A DNA stretch of 64,000 nt from NCBI RefSeq assembly GCF_025024155.1, contig NW_026251766.1, forward strand, positions 124,001 to 188,000, in the 5' to 3' direction. The position numbers were made by a program, and so were the translations under genes. The notes under the pieces were generated by a model. The model worked only from the letters and a program-made list of their open reading frames with translations, was not told where the DNA came from and ran no database searches. Every line of letters starts with the position of its first letter. The first letter of the stretch is position 1. Below are positions 10,582-22,518 of the stretch, piece after piece. This stretch comes from Gamsiella multidivaricata. Its lineage: Eukaryota; Mortierellomycota; Mortierellomycetes; Mortierellales; Mortierellaceae.

Positions 10582-11605
10582 TTATTGGATACAGCTGCCG
10601 GGAGCCTTGACGCGCCCGCTTATAGCGGTCAGGCGAGGTCTCTTCAGTTGTGGCAGTTTGCGTCTTGTCGGACGGAGTCCTACAGCCTTACGGATCCACT
10701 CGTACGTTGGGCCTCCACGTACTACTAGAGTAGTCAATTTTTTGCTGTGTCGTCCAAGCAGACGCAACAACTTCTCTCGTTGACTGAGTTCGTGCAAACT
10801 GTTACCATTATTGCTGGGCTTCTGGAGGTCCAGCACTCGATCAATGTATTACATGCCACTGTCTATCAGATACCCTGGATCCAACTCCAACGGTGTGATC
10901 TGAGATTCAACCTTTCCTACAATGCTGTTAAGAAAGATAGCGGCATTGTCATCCGTATATTCCCAGATGTTGACTTTTTTGGGATAGTCTCAGTAATGGC
11001 GAATCAGCTGGAAAACGGGGTAAGCCCTATCTTCTAGTTCGCCCGTGAATATAGCGCCGGCAGATGTACTACAAGGCCGGGCCGTCAGAAAAGTCGACAA
11101 CGATAGTGATGCAAATATCCCAAGGGTGGCCATCGAGTCCGGTATAGGGGGTCATAGATAATCGAGGAGTTTTAAATACGCATTCCAGTGCATATCCGTC
11201 CTTGTGGCTAGCTGTCACTGTTGCAAGGATATCAATGACTGTTACCTCTTCCGTTACCTCTAACCGTACATTCAGACGCGTAACACAGCCCAGCCGTAGC
11301 AACTTTCTGTTGTTACGTAGTAATATCCTCTCGCGTAACCGTTTTCGGGAACTGAATCACTCCCCCCTCCCTTGTAAGCTTGTAAGCCTCCTCAAGGACA
11401 CCTCTCATGTCGGACATGAGGCAAATGCTCGATCTCCCACGAGGGCTTGTCCCAGCTTAAGCCTAGCGCCAGGCAGAAGTAGAAGATAGCCCAGCTTAGA
11501 ACAATAAGTACTCGAGCTAAGAGTTCAAGCAAAGTAATATTCAACTGCGTTTGATAAACCCTGTTTAAATGCCTTTACTGCACCCTGCACCTGAACCAAT
11601 CACAC
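10582..11605 (-). pseudogene. LRR-like protein pseudogene
   Basis: Reading the minus strand gives protein-like sequence broken by stops and frameshifts. From 11605 down there are fragments such as VLEEAYKLTREGGVIQFP (one frame), then DILATVTASHKDGYALECVF and YTGLDGHPWDICITIVVDFS, a frame change near 11080, then GELEDRAYPVFQLIRHY, a stop, WEYTDDNAAIFLNSIVGKVE, LELDPGYLIDSGM, a stop, and KLLRLLGRHSKKLTTLVVRG ending at 10582. The LELD and KLLRLLGRHSKKLTTLVV segments look like leucine-rich repeats. From memory, long LRR-type proteins of this style are expanded in Mortierella-like fungi; that is recollection, not a search. At least two in-frame stops and one or more frameshifts mark it as dead. 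Confidence 0.55.
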
Positions 11606-11973
11606 GCAAACCGCCATAACACTTCTGAGCGGTTTCGCGAAAAACGGATTCTGCTGCAAATATATAAGGCAGCGTACATAGACAAAAGTGTAAGACTGGA
11701 ATTGCCAGCTCTCTCGCACTGACCCCTCAACTTTGAGCGCATTTTATTTAGTTCCTTTGAGAGTGCCAGATTTTTGATTGCTTGAGAAGACTCATCGACC
11801 TTTTGCTCTGGCCCATAATTGCTGAGGCATGCGGACATCAAGGATTGGTATTCAATAGATAATGATGCTTTATTCTAGTCGGCGTAGTGCGTAGAATGGG
11901 AATATGGAGAGGAGGACAATATGACAAGTGAAGAGGCGCATATAATACTATAACGAAAATGAACAAGAGCATC
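11606..11973. other. Intergenic, 3' side of chitin synthase
   Basis: Holds the 3' flank of the chitin synthase gene (stop at 11974). A minus-strand frame at 11606-11841 may be a further decayed part of the neighbouring pseudogene; it is not independently supported. Confidence 0.3.
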
Positions 11974-14778
11974 TTAACCAAATAGGGCACGCAAGATGAG
12001 GTAGATACTTGATCCAGCAAAGCGTACCGCACTGAGCGCCGCGACACTCCAGAAAATCATCGAAAGGTATGGGTTGAACATCTCGTCCTTGCTTGCGGGT
12101 GCATTCGGTGCCGCGGCATCATCCCTGTTGAACGCGACACTACTCGTCATCGCAATAATCAGCGCCGCATTCGAGAACATCCACGTCAAAACCAGACGCG
12201 TCCTGAACATCTTGTAGTAATCCTCCTGCTTTGTCTTCTTATCTCGCTTCTCCTTCACATGCTCTGGTCGGACCGAGAGTTCTTGCATATTGAGCTGGTA
12301 AATAGCATCGATATCCTCACGGTTGGTCGGCTTTTCCAGCTTGATGACCTCCTGACCGTCCTTGGTGACCTTAGTCGTTCCTCCAAGTTCGGGTGCCTTG
12401 TTGTCACCCTTGGTTCCCCACGAGACGTCATGTGTGTTACAGAAGGCGTACACCATCAGAATGTTGACATAGGCAGGGAGCAGGAAAAGGTAAGGGATGA
12501 AGGACGTGAACATATGCCATGGCTCGAAGTGCATCAGCGAAGAGATGATGTACAGTCCATAGGTCGAGATCAACGAGATGACCGTGTCCCGGAAGGGCCC
12601 TTGGACCTTGAGCAATTCCAGCATGTGGTGATAGTCTCCCCAATTGGCCACAGTCACAGCATATACTGTTGCCGCCGCAAGATAGAGCATGACGCCCATG
12701 ATGACAGCGAACAGCAGTATGGCGAGGATGTAGATAAATCGCGATCCTTGAGGTCGGTTACCGAGAGAACAGATAAAGACGGTGATGATGGCAGCGAGAT
12801 AAACCTGACGCAAGACGCCGAACGTAACTTTACCCCATTCACCAAAGGGCGTGAACTGGTCGTTGGAATTGTTTGCAGCAGCGACTGTCAAGAAGTAAAA
12901 GGTGAGGTAGAAATTGGCGAGCGAGAACCAATTGAAGATGAGATTGATGGCGTTGTATAAGAACTCGAACATCAGAAAGATCTTGCGGAAGAAGCCTTGG
13001 CCGGAGGTGAGGACACGGGTGAAGTGGGCGAGCGAGTAAAAAGCCGCGAAGAAGGAGCCGTTGAGCCAGCGACGACGCTGAGAGATGAACTCGCCAATGT
13101 TGTCCGGCACATCCGTCTCGGCCTTGGCAGACTTGACATACTTGAGCAGCCATGCCTCGTTCTTCTTTGCGACCAGTTCAAAGCATAGAATACGGTCCTC
13201 GGCCAGATACATATTAGACTCGAAGATGCCTGCTTCTCCAGATGTGTGCATGGTCTCTCCCTTGAAGTAGGACGACAATGGACCGACACCAGGCGAGGAG
13301 TCCTTGAGAGCCTTGTAGCGGTATGCAGAGAATGCTCCGGGCAGGACAGAAATATATCCAAAGACAGACTCTAGAGGCTTATCGAGAATGTTGGACATCT
13401 TGTACTCAAAGTTCTGCGAAGCGACCAATGGGTTGAGGAGATTGCTGCAGTTTGGTCCCAGATCAGCGCAAATCTCTCCACAAGCGCCGCCGATGGAAGA
13501 GTCACGGTCAAAGGCTTTCCAGAGATGGTAAATACTCGTTCCCGAGGGCTTTGTTCCGACATCGAGAAGAATGCAGACGTTGGGATTCAGTTGAGGGGCG
13601 AATGCATTGAAGAACCAGCGATGGGAGTTCAGTTTCTTCTTGTTCTGCTCCTTCAAACAGAACAAGATCTGGACGGGCACGATACCGCGGTCTGCACTCC
13701 GGACCTTGAGGTCAGAGTCGACCATGACCTGAGTGGTGTACTCGTAGATGTGGGCGGTGACGGGCTTGCCTGCGACGGTGTCCTTGGCGATGCCCTCCTG
13801 GTAGGCACCCATGGCTGACAAGACCTTAAGAACACGAGGGTGACATTTTTTCCGACCATCGGCCACAACACAGACGACGACCTTCTTCCAACCATCCTTG
13901 CCCCAGGTCTTAGACTTGGCGCGGGTGCAAAGATGAGAGATGTTTTTCATGACTGAGCCCATTGTCTTGATAAAGAGCTCGTCGTCCTCGTTGTACATGG
14001 TCATGACGATGAACAGCTCTGTTTGGCGACGGTAAATCGTTGGTCGGAGAGTGTAACGCTCCTTGAAGAAGTCATTGGGGTCGCATGTGGCGGCGGTGTA
14101 GCGCATGTATTCGAATTCACGTTCGCCCTTGAAGTGTGCGTTTTGGAGCAGCTGTCGGGGGACAGGGCAGTCCATGACAAGGTTGCCATCCGTCAGAGGA
14201 ACGTGACAAACCGACTAAACATTAAGGGATAGACAGAGCACGGCGATAAGTAAGGTGGTTAGACATTGCTGGCTTAACGGACTCTGTTACCGAGAACAGA
14301 TGCACAACATGTCGGCGCGTTGAGAGCAAGTCCATTATAAGGAGCTACTGCAGTTTTAATAGACAAAAATAACATATTCTTTACTGCTCTCAAATAAACT
14401 AAAACTTACCCTGCGATTCATCGTCGCCGCTCTATCGAGCTTGGATGCAGAGCGTGGAAGAGGCCCTGGTCCATTAGGGTATCCGCTGGGTGGAAGATGG
14501 CCACCAGCACGACCTTGGTTGTTCATAAGTCCTGCACCGTCGCTGTCGTCGATATCGTAGCCATGATGAGGAACACCGTGGTTATATCCTCCGGGACCTC
14601 CAGGGCCACTGTAGCCAATGGGCTGTGGTGGGAGGTAGCCCGGGGTCATGTTCGGCGAGGGTGGGGAGCGCATCGAATTATTGGTATGGGCACGCTGGGG
14701 AGGGCCTGCATAGTAAGGCTGTTGGTGTGGTGAGGAGCCTGCCTGGGGCGGGTATTGGTTATTGTTGTATCGGGACAT
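11974..14778 (-). CDS. Chitin synthase (family 2 glycosyltransferase, division 1 type)
   Basis: Chitin synthase polymerises UDP-GlcNAc into chitin at the plasma membrane. Two exons, 14778-14410 and 14214-11974, phase 0 (GTAAGT donor, TTTAG acceptor), give 869 residues. Exon 1 is a Pro/Gly/Tyr/Gln-rich disordered N-terminus ending MNRR. Exon 2 opens with the N-terminal chitin-synthase domain ([29 protein letters not shown]), then the catalytic core: [11 protein letters not shown], the donor-binding [24 protein letters not shown] and the product-binding QRRRWLNG. Six or seven membrane spans follow, and the protein ends [10 protein letters not shown]. Length and order match class I-III enzymes with no missing key residue. 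Its gene faces the bL31m gene across an approximately 1-kb promoter region containing a 21-A run. Confidence 0.95.
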
Positions 14779-15791
14779 GACCGTTTATGTGTTGCGATGG
14801 TTGGACCTATGAAGAATGCGAGTTGGCGATTTAGAAGGGGCAAAAGGCGAGCGCGACGGACAAGGTCGCACCTTGGAAGTGGAACCTAGTCGCCAGAAAG
14901 CGTTCGTTTACCTTGGTTCAAGTACTGTAAAAAAAAAAAAAAAAAAAAAGGGCGATTTTTTTTCGGGCGTAGAGCGAAGGGGAGGGGATGCCTCAGTGAC
15001 GGAGACAGCAGGGAAGGGGGAATAGAGCGGCGAGGATGGGAGGGAGGAGGAGGAAGGGGTAACAGGCAGCGATGGATGAGAGAGAAGGAGGAGGGGGAGA
15101 TGAAGAGGATGAAGAGGAATGAGGGCGAGGGAGGGCGAAGGAGAAAAGAAAGGAGAGAGGGGAAAAGGCAGGAGTGGGGGCCATTGATTGCTTAGGCCAT
15201 TGGCGTGAGTTTGGCACGGTTGTCCCAGGTACCCAGGTAATGAATGGTGCCAAATGAAATTGGACTCGGATGGTCGTCCATATCATTCTCGGTAAACGCC
15301 AATATATTTTTAGTTCGTAGCCCAATAAATAAATTGTCCTCGAACAAAACAAATACCAACAATATGCCATGCAGCCAGCCCATGCTGATTTATCGCATCA
15401 GCACATAGTCTACATTTAATTTCTCTCTGACCAATCATATCCCAGGGACCTATTCCTTGTTCAATGCCTAGTCTAGGTGTGCGTCTCAGATGTGTCTGTA
15501 GTCCACGGCCGCAGGGAGCCCAAGTCGTGTTTTCCGGCTCCCGCTTGGTGCAATGACGACTGACCAAGTGGTTTCCCCACGCCAGACGTCAGCACCGGAA
15601 AGTGTGCAAAGTTTATTATGCGGCGTCCCCCTGGCAACTGACAAGACATGCTCATTTTACTTTTGTGAGTGACTGCACATGAGCAGCAGAGTCACGCAAA
15701 AAAGGCAACCAACAACAAAGGCTGCTCCTCCCTTCCATCACTCACCTCCTTCAAGCCCGACGGACTGATCACATTTACACACACACACATC
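14779..15791. promoter_or_regulatory. Divergent promoter region between chitin synthase and bL31m
   Basis: No gene seen. Contains an A run (14929-14949), a long GA/GGAG-rich purine block (about 14985-15180) and a pyrimidine-rich stretch just before the bL31m ATG at 15792. Confidence 0.45.
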
Positions 15792-16235
15792 ATGGCCCTC
15801 CTCACACGGTCACTCGCCCCTCTCTCAAGGACAACCCAGCCCGGTCTGTCATGCGTTCTCCGCTACAAGTCCTCATCCACCACTGCGTCTTCATCAGAAT
15901 CAACCCAGTCCCGATTCCCCGAACTTTTTGATCAGACCGTCGTCCTCTCCAACGGCGCAACCTTTACCCTCCGCACCCCCTCTCCGCGCTCTCAGATCCG
16001 TCTCACTCGCGACACCCGCAACCATCCTCTTTGGAACCCCGAGATGCACGGCAAGTCCTCTGGCGACGACTCTGGCCAGCTATCGAGATTCGCCAAGAAG
16101 TTCGGAGACCTCGATGGCTTCGGCGACGATCTGGACTTTGCAGACGGTGGCGATATCGATCGCAAGAATCTGACAGCCAAGCAGGTCGCCCAGGCAGCGC
16201 CGCCTTCGGGTGGCAAGGGCAAGAAGAAGAAATAG
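15792..16235 (+). CDS. Mitochondrial large-subunit ribosomal protein bL31m
   Basis: 147-residue single-exon gene, a component of the mitochondrial 54S/large ribosomal subunit. The first about 25 residues (ALLTRSLAPLSRTTQ) form an Arg/Ser-rich mitochondrial presequence. The bL31-like core follows: FPELFDQTVVLSNGATFTLRTPSPRSQIRLTRDTRNHPLWNP, in which the T-x-D-x-x-x-H-P-x-W motif is diagnostic of fungal bL31m. The tail is acidic then Lys-rich (GKGKKKK). The start at 15792 (CATCATGG after a CA repeat) is chosen over the upstream in-frame ATG because the presequence begins there. Confidence 0.85.
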   Translation: MALLTRSLAPLSRTTQPGLSCVLRYKSSSTTASSSESTQSRFPELFDQTVVLSNGATFTLRTPSPRSQIRLTRDTRNHPLWNPEMHGKSSGDDSGQLSRFAKKFGDLDGFGDDLDFADGGDIDRKNLTAKQVAQAAPPSGGKGKKKK

Positions 16236-16396
16236 ACGACATGTGCAGGCAACTATGAATAAATCTGGATCGACCTTGGATCATATTCAGTACATTATCT
16301 CAGTATCAGGCCAGGAAACCGAAATAAAGACCTATGGCTACCAGCATCTTTCATCCATTTCCGCGCACTCGTCTTCGCGCTTCTCGCTGGACCTTC

Positions 16397-16925
16397 ATGC
16401 CACCACCACCGCCACTATCGTCAAAGTATGTCAGCCAAGGCAACAGGGACGCAACTTGAAATAATACCGCGCAATTGTTCAGTTATCGACTCGGACATTC
16501 CAATGGTCCAGTATTCTATTCTCGCGTTCATCCGATATCTCCAGTGGACGTAGCAGAATAGCCGTCCATCAAGCAGTGCGACACTTATGGTCACGTCTTT
16601 GTGTTGCCATCAATGATGCTTCTACGTGCCGTTGCTTGGCCATCGATGGCTCGGCGTCTGGCACCAGTACTAGTCTTACAGGAAGGACGAACGATGGGTA
16701 TCTGGCGCCTTGTGCAACAGGCATAAACAGGACACAAGGCTGCATCTACAAAAGACAACGAAAGGGACACACTATTATCGACTTAATGCTGCATTGGCAG
16801 GGGCATGGACTGGCAAGATCAGGATCGAACAGGCACCTGCGCCCATCACGAGAATTACCTTTCTTTCATTTTCCATGGACCACAAGCGGACGAAAGGGCT
16901 CATTCATAAAGAACGCATCAAATGA
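16397..16925 (+). CDS. Possible small two-exon gene, unknown function
   Basis: Not recognised. Exon 2 (16682-16925) reads KDERWVSGALCNRHKQ through HYYRLNAALAGAWTGKIRIE to a basic tail (HKRTKGLIHKERIK). It is preceded by a good acceptor (CTTACAG with a TACTAG-like branch). A short exon 1 (16397-16425, a Met followed by a Pro run, then LSSK) ending at a GTATGT donor joins in phase to give 90 residues. The exon-1 choice is a guess; the exon-2 reading is more convincing. Basic and small, possibly mitochondrial or ribosomal, but no family was identified. Confidence 0.33.
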
Positions 16926-17240
16926 GCACCACAAATGTGGCTTTGTCCATTCGTTGTCTATCCGCTGCTTTTTCGTATGACAGAAGCAACGCCGGACGCC
17001 AGCATGTTCAGTCGCACAATCCCATCTCTTTATTAAGAAAGGCGCAAAGAGGCGCATGGAGAACAATCACACTTTAAAATATCCTGTGCAAACGGGATGA
17101 ATGACTAGATCAGAAGGGAGTTGCCCATATGAAACCCACGGCGAACTCTAATCTCTGGCATATCTATTCACGGCGCATAAGAATCAGGTTGTCAGCACGC
17201 AATCGCAGCCGATGACAAACACACCCTGATAATGCGACAA
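16926..17240. other. Intergenic, nothing recognised
   Basis: Short stretch between the possible small gene and the convergent E2 gene. No coding or repeat signal. Confidence 0.4.
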
Positions 17241-18478
<1,238 letters not shown>

Positions 18479-18545
18479 GTTGTAAAGCGGTAGGAGATAA
18501 GTGTGGCAAATGGAGGAAGAGAAGGAAGGGAGAAGGAGACAGAAA

Positions 18546-18901
18546 TTAGGGACACGCAGGCGAAGGGGATGTGTGAGTAGACGACTGACTAGTGGTGGTG
18601 CGAATAATGGGGAGAGAGGGGGTGATGGGAGGAGTGCGAGGAAGTGGAGACTGAAAGAAAAAACATAAACACGGTGGTCCCGTGACATGCGGACCAGAGG
18701 CGCTCTGCTCCGTCAAAGGGCGCACCGAGGCCCAGACTGGAGAAAGAGGAAGGGAATGAGCTGATGTACCTGTTCAACTGCAAACGAGGACCGAGACAAG
18801 GACCTTGGGTCCTCAATCGAGTCATTGTACTCGTCATCATCCTTGGTCACTTTCGCCATCTTAAAGGAGATGGAGCTTTTTAGACTGCTGCCAAAGGCCA
18901 T
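18546..18901 (-). CDS. Possible small protein or alternative upstream exons of the E2 gene
   Basis: Not recognised. Exon 18901-18770 encodes a plausible N-terminus (SSLKSSISFKMAKVTKDDD, then NDSIEDPRSLSRSSFAVEQ) and ends at GTACAT. A pyrimidine-rich acceptor (TTTCTTTCAG) at 18651 opens an in-phase exon 18650-18546, rich in Pro/Ser/Thr, with its own stop; the total is 78 residues. It lies only about 70 nt upstream of the E2 ATG on the same strand, so it could be a separate small gene, an upstream ORF in the E2 leader, or chance. Confidence 0.25.
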
Positions 18902-19219
18902 GGCGTTTACTATACCCTTCTTGGTTCTGCCTCAGCCATTGTGCACGTTTGAAGCGACCTTTGCACATTCAAATCCATCCGACAATCAGTAAGACATGCA
19001 AAGAGTATATGCATATGAATTGGGCTTAAAGGCTTTAATAGTAATGGTACATTGGTTCGGGGGAAAACAAGTGGTAAGGCAAGCCATTGAAAGCGACTTT
19101 TTTTCCTTGATTTTCTCCTCGAGAGGGAATAGTGCTATGGGTTAGTGCTGACTTGAAAACACGGCCGACAGGGACGTCTCCTTCATGGACTAGAGAAATT
19201 GGGGGAAGGGATGAGGCGT
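18902..19219. other. Intergenic, nothing recognised
   Basis: 3' flank of the HMG/YABBY-like gene and upstream flank of the E2 region; no signal beyond AT-rich 3'UTR-like sequence near 19020-19110. Confidence 0.4.
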
Positions 19220-19411
19220 TTACTTGGCAGCGTTCTTGGGGTTCTCGGCCGAGTCCTTCCAGCGGGAGGCAACCTCCTTGAAGGCCTCCTTGTGGTTGAG
19301 ACCTGGCTTCTCGGCCTTGACCTTGGCGAGCTCGGTCTTCATGAACTTGTTGTAGGGAGACAGCTTCTTGGCTCCGCCGGTGGACTTCTTGGTGGACTTT
19401 TCCTTGGCCAT
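19220..19411 (-). CDS. Small HMG/YABBY-like DNA-binding protein
   Basis: Single-exon 63-residue basic protein. A Lys/Ser/Thr-rich N-terminus (KEKSTKKSTGGAKK) precedes one HMG-box-like half: LSPYNKFMKTELAKVKAE, then HKEAFKEVASRWKDS and NPKN. The S-P-Y-N-K-F-M...E...W-K-x-S-x-E-N-P pattern is typical of short fungal proteins that match the HMG/YABBY superfamily. It is therefore probably a chromatin-associated architectural protein, somewhat like a minimal NHP6. The GA-rich 5' flank with tandem TC and T runs (19660-19696) suggests a strong promoter region, which is inference. Confidence 0.7.
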   Translation of the reverse strand: MAKEKSTKKSTGGAKKLSPYNKFMKTELAKVKAEKPGLNHKEAFKEVASRWKDSAENPKNAAK

Positions 19412-20620
19412 GGTTGTTGGTATGTATCCGAGTGTGCTTTTTTGGTTGTAGGTTGGATGGAGACGGGTTTCAACAGCGGTCCGGTTTGGCTGGTGAGGGG
19501 GTGATGAGTTGAGATGAAGGAAGAGAAGAAAGAGAAAAGAGATGAAAGGGGGAGGGGAAAAGATTCGAAAGGATGGAGATGCAATGACTTTTATATGTCA
19601 CTCCACCAAACAATAAACAAATAGCAACGCGGTTGGTTGAAGCACACTTCGTCGCGTCTGTCTCTCTCTCTCTCTTTTTTTTTTTTTTTTTTTTTTAAAC
19701 GCGAAAGTTTTTTTTTTAAAACTGAAAAAACAAAAAAAAACGAAAAAAGAAAAAAACACGCGTCCAGAAGCGAGAAAAAGCGCGTCGACTGAGCCCTCTC
19801 TGTCTTTCTTTCGCTCTCCCCCTTTTGGTGTCATCTTCGCACACGTACGTGCACATCCTGCCAGCACAAGGCATGTACGTGGGCTGTTTCCCTGTGGGAA
19901 AATTTGGAGAGCAGCCAGAACATGATGCCCTTGTTGCTTGCATTCTCACGCCGGCAAGGGGACGTTTCGCCTAAACACCCAGAGATCAGTAACAAAAACC
20001 TCATCGCTGATCTGCAATATCCACATCGCCGCTAATTTCACATTCCTCATCCCGGAAACATACATTTCCCTAAGCAATCCATCTCTGCCACGTTTTTCTT
20101 GCTCAACGGACCCGATTACCATAGGCCAACTCCAACAGTGTTTTTCCTAGTCTCCTAGTCCATTTTTGGAATATTCATTCCTATGTCATCAATTGGAGTT
20201 GTCGTCAGGAACTGACTTTTCTGCCACCAAATCCCTCCCTTTGCCTTGTTTTTCTTACCCAGCGCCCCTGATTACCTTAGACCAACCTCAGCTGTTCTCT
20301 TCGTAGCCTACTTTTTAAAATCGCCAGTCCCAGGTCATCAGCTGGAATCGCTGTAGTAGACTAGTGTGTGGAGTAAACCCGCTGAAGGTATCTTTTAAAG
20401 GAACTGATTATATGCCGAGCTGGTTACGAAGAAAGATAGGCTGTTAATCAGATTTGTTATCTCCTTTGGAGCTAGAGCTCGAGAACAAAAGGGAAAGTGC
20501 ACTGAGAAAGAAGATCGGCAGGAGGGGGTCCAGCTTTCAAGGCTGTCCGATTTTGATCCGATCAAACTAGCAAAAATCCTCTCAGTGTCAGTCAGTTCTT
20601 GAGGGTTCTCTACTGAAGAG
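19412..20620. repeat. Intergenic with T tract and a diverged tandem duplication
   Basis: (TC)n followed by a T run lies at 19660-19696. About 20065-20215 and 20216-20365 look like old tandem copies: both contain GATTACCWTAGRCCAAC, a TTTTTCT block, a CTAGTC/GTAGCC block and GTCATCARYTGGA in the same order. No gene found. Confidence 0.4.
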
Positions 20621-21409
20621 ATGCCGAGGAAACGCGCAAGGAGAAATATCATATCCTCGATAAAGCCCTACGACCCGATCACAGATTCAGAGCGGGACGC
20701 GTAGGATATAATGGAAAGACAACAGCGAGAGGTGCAAGAGAGAGAGCGGCGGTTAAAGAATTCGCTGGGCCTGCTGAAAGAAGCGCAATGCCAGTTGCAG
20801 GAGTCAAACATCAAATACGAAGAGTTCAAGAGCAAATTCGGGGCACTCACCAAGTCTATCATTCGTATCGGAAAACATAAGCGGCAGCGAGGCAAGAAGC
20901 TCTCAATGGACGAACGGCGCGTCGTCAGACATTGTCGCGAGGTCTGCGCATTGGAGAAGCTGAGTGGGATAAACGCTGCAACAACACCACCCATACATCG
21001 ACGAGCAGTCATTTGAGGTGTCTTGGAGGGCAGAGGATTTGAAGATCTTCGAGACCGATACACTTGTATGAGTATTATGTGTACGTTTGCTCTCCATATG
21101 AACTTGACAGGCAGACTGGTGGTGATCATGCGCCTGCATAAGAAACCTGTGGCCTCATGGCTCTCGGATTACGTTGTGCCAGGACGTGAAACGATCCGCA
21201 AGATGATGATGTTTGCTATGAAACTCCAGTACAGGAAGGCCGATAACACGCGAAAGTGCGTGGAGGCTCCCCAAGGTAACACGGTAAGCGCGGCAACAAG
21301 GGCAGGAGGTGGATCATTTTGCACATTGATAGCAAGGAATGATGGACTAGAGGCCCCTGGATCAAGCAAGCCAGTGGTAGCTCGACAGATTAGCAATATA
21401 GCATAAACG
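20621..21409 (+). pseudogene. Decayed basic coiled-coil gene, family unknown
   Basis: A reading frame from the ATG at 20621 (PRKRARRNIISSIKPYDPIT) meets a TAG at 20702. It then continues in the same frame as a strong coiled coil (ERQQREVQERERRLKNSL, LLKEAQCQLQESNIKYEEF) and a basic segment (SMDERRVVRHCREVCALE), and needs a 1-nt shift near 21000 to go on as YIDEQSFEVSWRAEDLKIF with a stop at 21063. Another frame downstream (21120-21270; KKPVASWLSDYVVPGRE, RKMMMFAMKLQYRKAD) looks like more of the same gene. One in-frame stop and at least two shifts argue for a pseudogene or a mobile-element relic. Confidence 0.45.
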
Positions 21410-22518
21410 CAAGAATATCTAGTAAACAGGCCCATATTCTCCCCGCCCTGTACGTCTCCCTTGTTCGGCGATTACTCCCGCTGCTCATATGCTCCTTTCC
21501 ACGTCGTTTTCCGCTATCAACCCTCCTACTTTCACTAGCCCACAGCAGGCTAGCTGGCGTTTCGAAACGACGAGCAGTAGATGCGTTTGGTAAGAGAGCT
21601 GCCAACCAAAGACAAGGATAGGCTGGAACACCGACCCACGACAACGTTCAGCGATCACAAGATACCATCAGGCAACGAGGATACCAGACCAACCCTGAAC
21701 GACTCGGGAAGCTGTGAGGATGGCTCAACCTGCAAGGAACAGCAATAGGAGCCTCAAGGAGCGATACAATCAACAACCGCGCACAAAACGAGCATGGTCA
21801 AAGTTAGCGGCAGCGGAGCGATGATACGTACAAGACCATGCCCTCAAGGACGCAATTGGTAATTTGACACGCATTTTTAAGAGTGTACGTTTTTTGTGCT
21901 ACGCAGACACTTATTAGCAAGTATCAAGTATAGATGGCTGATGCGATAGGTGCAGCTGGCGCCACAACCCCAGAATGGCTACCGGAGGTTCGACTAATGC
22001 TATTGATCAGGAACGTAGGTACAGCAGTAGGAAGCAGGGTAAGGGGCCATATCGCAGATACTGCGCTGTGGCCATAACGGACGAGTATCGGTCTTCGAAA
22101 ACCTGTGTTTTGATATCAGCAGGTTCAACTCGCTCGGTCTCGCCGCCTGGTTAAGGGTAAGGTCAAGATCGCCCCCGTTACTGGTGCCGTAGAATGCATG
22201 AACCCGGTTCGCCCGTCCTTCCGCGCTGGGTACACTATGAATGTGAGGACCCTCCCCCTCCCCCCCCCCTATGCTGCGTCAACGATTTCAATCGCTGGGG
22301 CGTCGTGCCATCGCCACGTCAACAACAACTACCAATAACACCAGCGTGCTGTCACTGGGCCTTAGTCAAGCTCTCACCATTGAGGTGAATGCAATGGGAG
22401 CCCCTTGCAGAAGGACGAGGGAAAATAAGTAAATCTTGTTTTTATGAATATGAAAAGACGGAGTGCATGGTGCCTCAAAAAATACAATTTACTCGTACGT
22501 GCGCGTGTACGTTGACTA
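21410..22518. other. Intergenic with short coding relics
   Basis: No intact gene. Patches of protein-like reading persist on the plus strand, for example NSNRSLKERYNQQPRTKRAW at about 21740-21800 and VKGKVKIAPVTGAVECMNPV at about 22150-22210. Both are bounded by stops. A C run lies at 22253-22269. Probably remnants of degraded mobile or duplicated genes. Confidence 0.3.

Noticed and set aside
12259..12960. 233-codon plus-strand frame
   Set aside because: Antisense shadow of the chitin synthase; the opposite strand carries the full set of catalytic motifs.
22080..22160. Possible tRNA B-box (GGTTCAACTC) near 22120
   Set aside because: No matching A-box at the right distance and no cloverleaf could be drawn.
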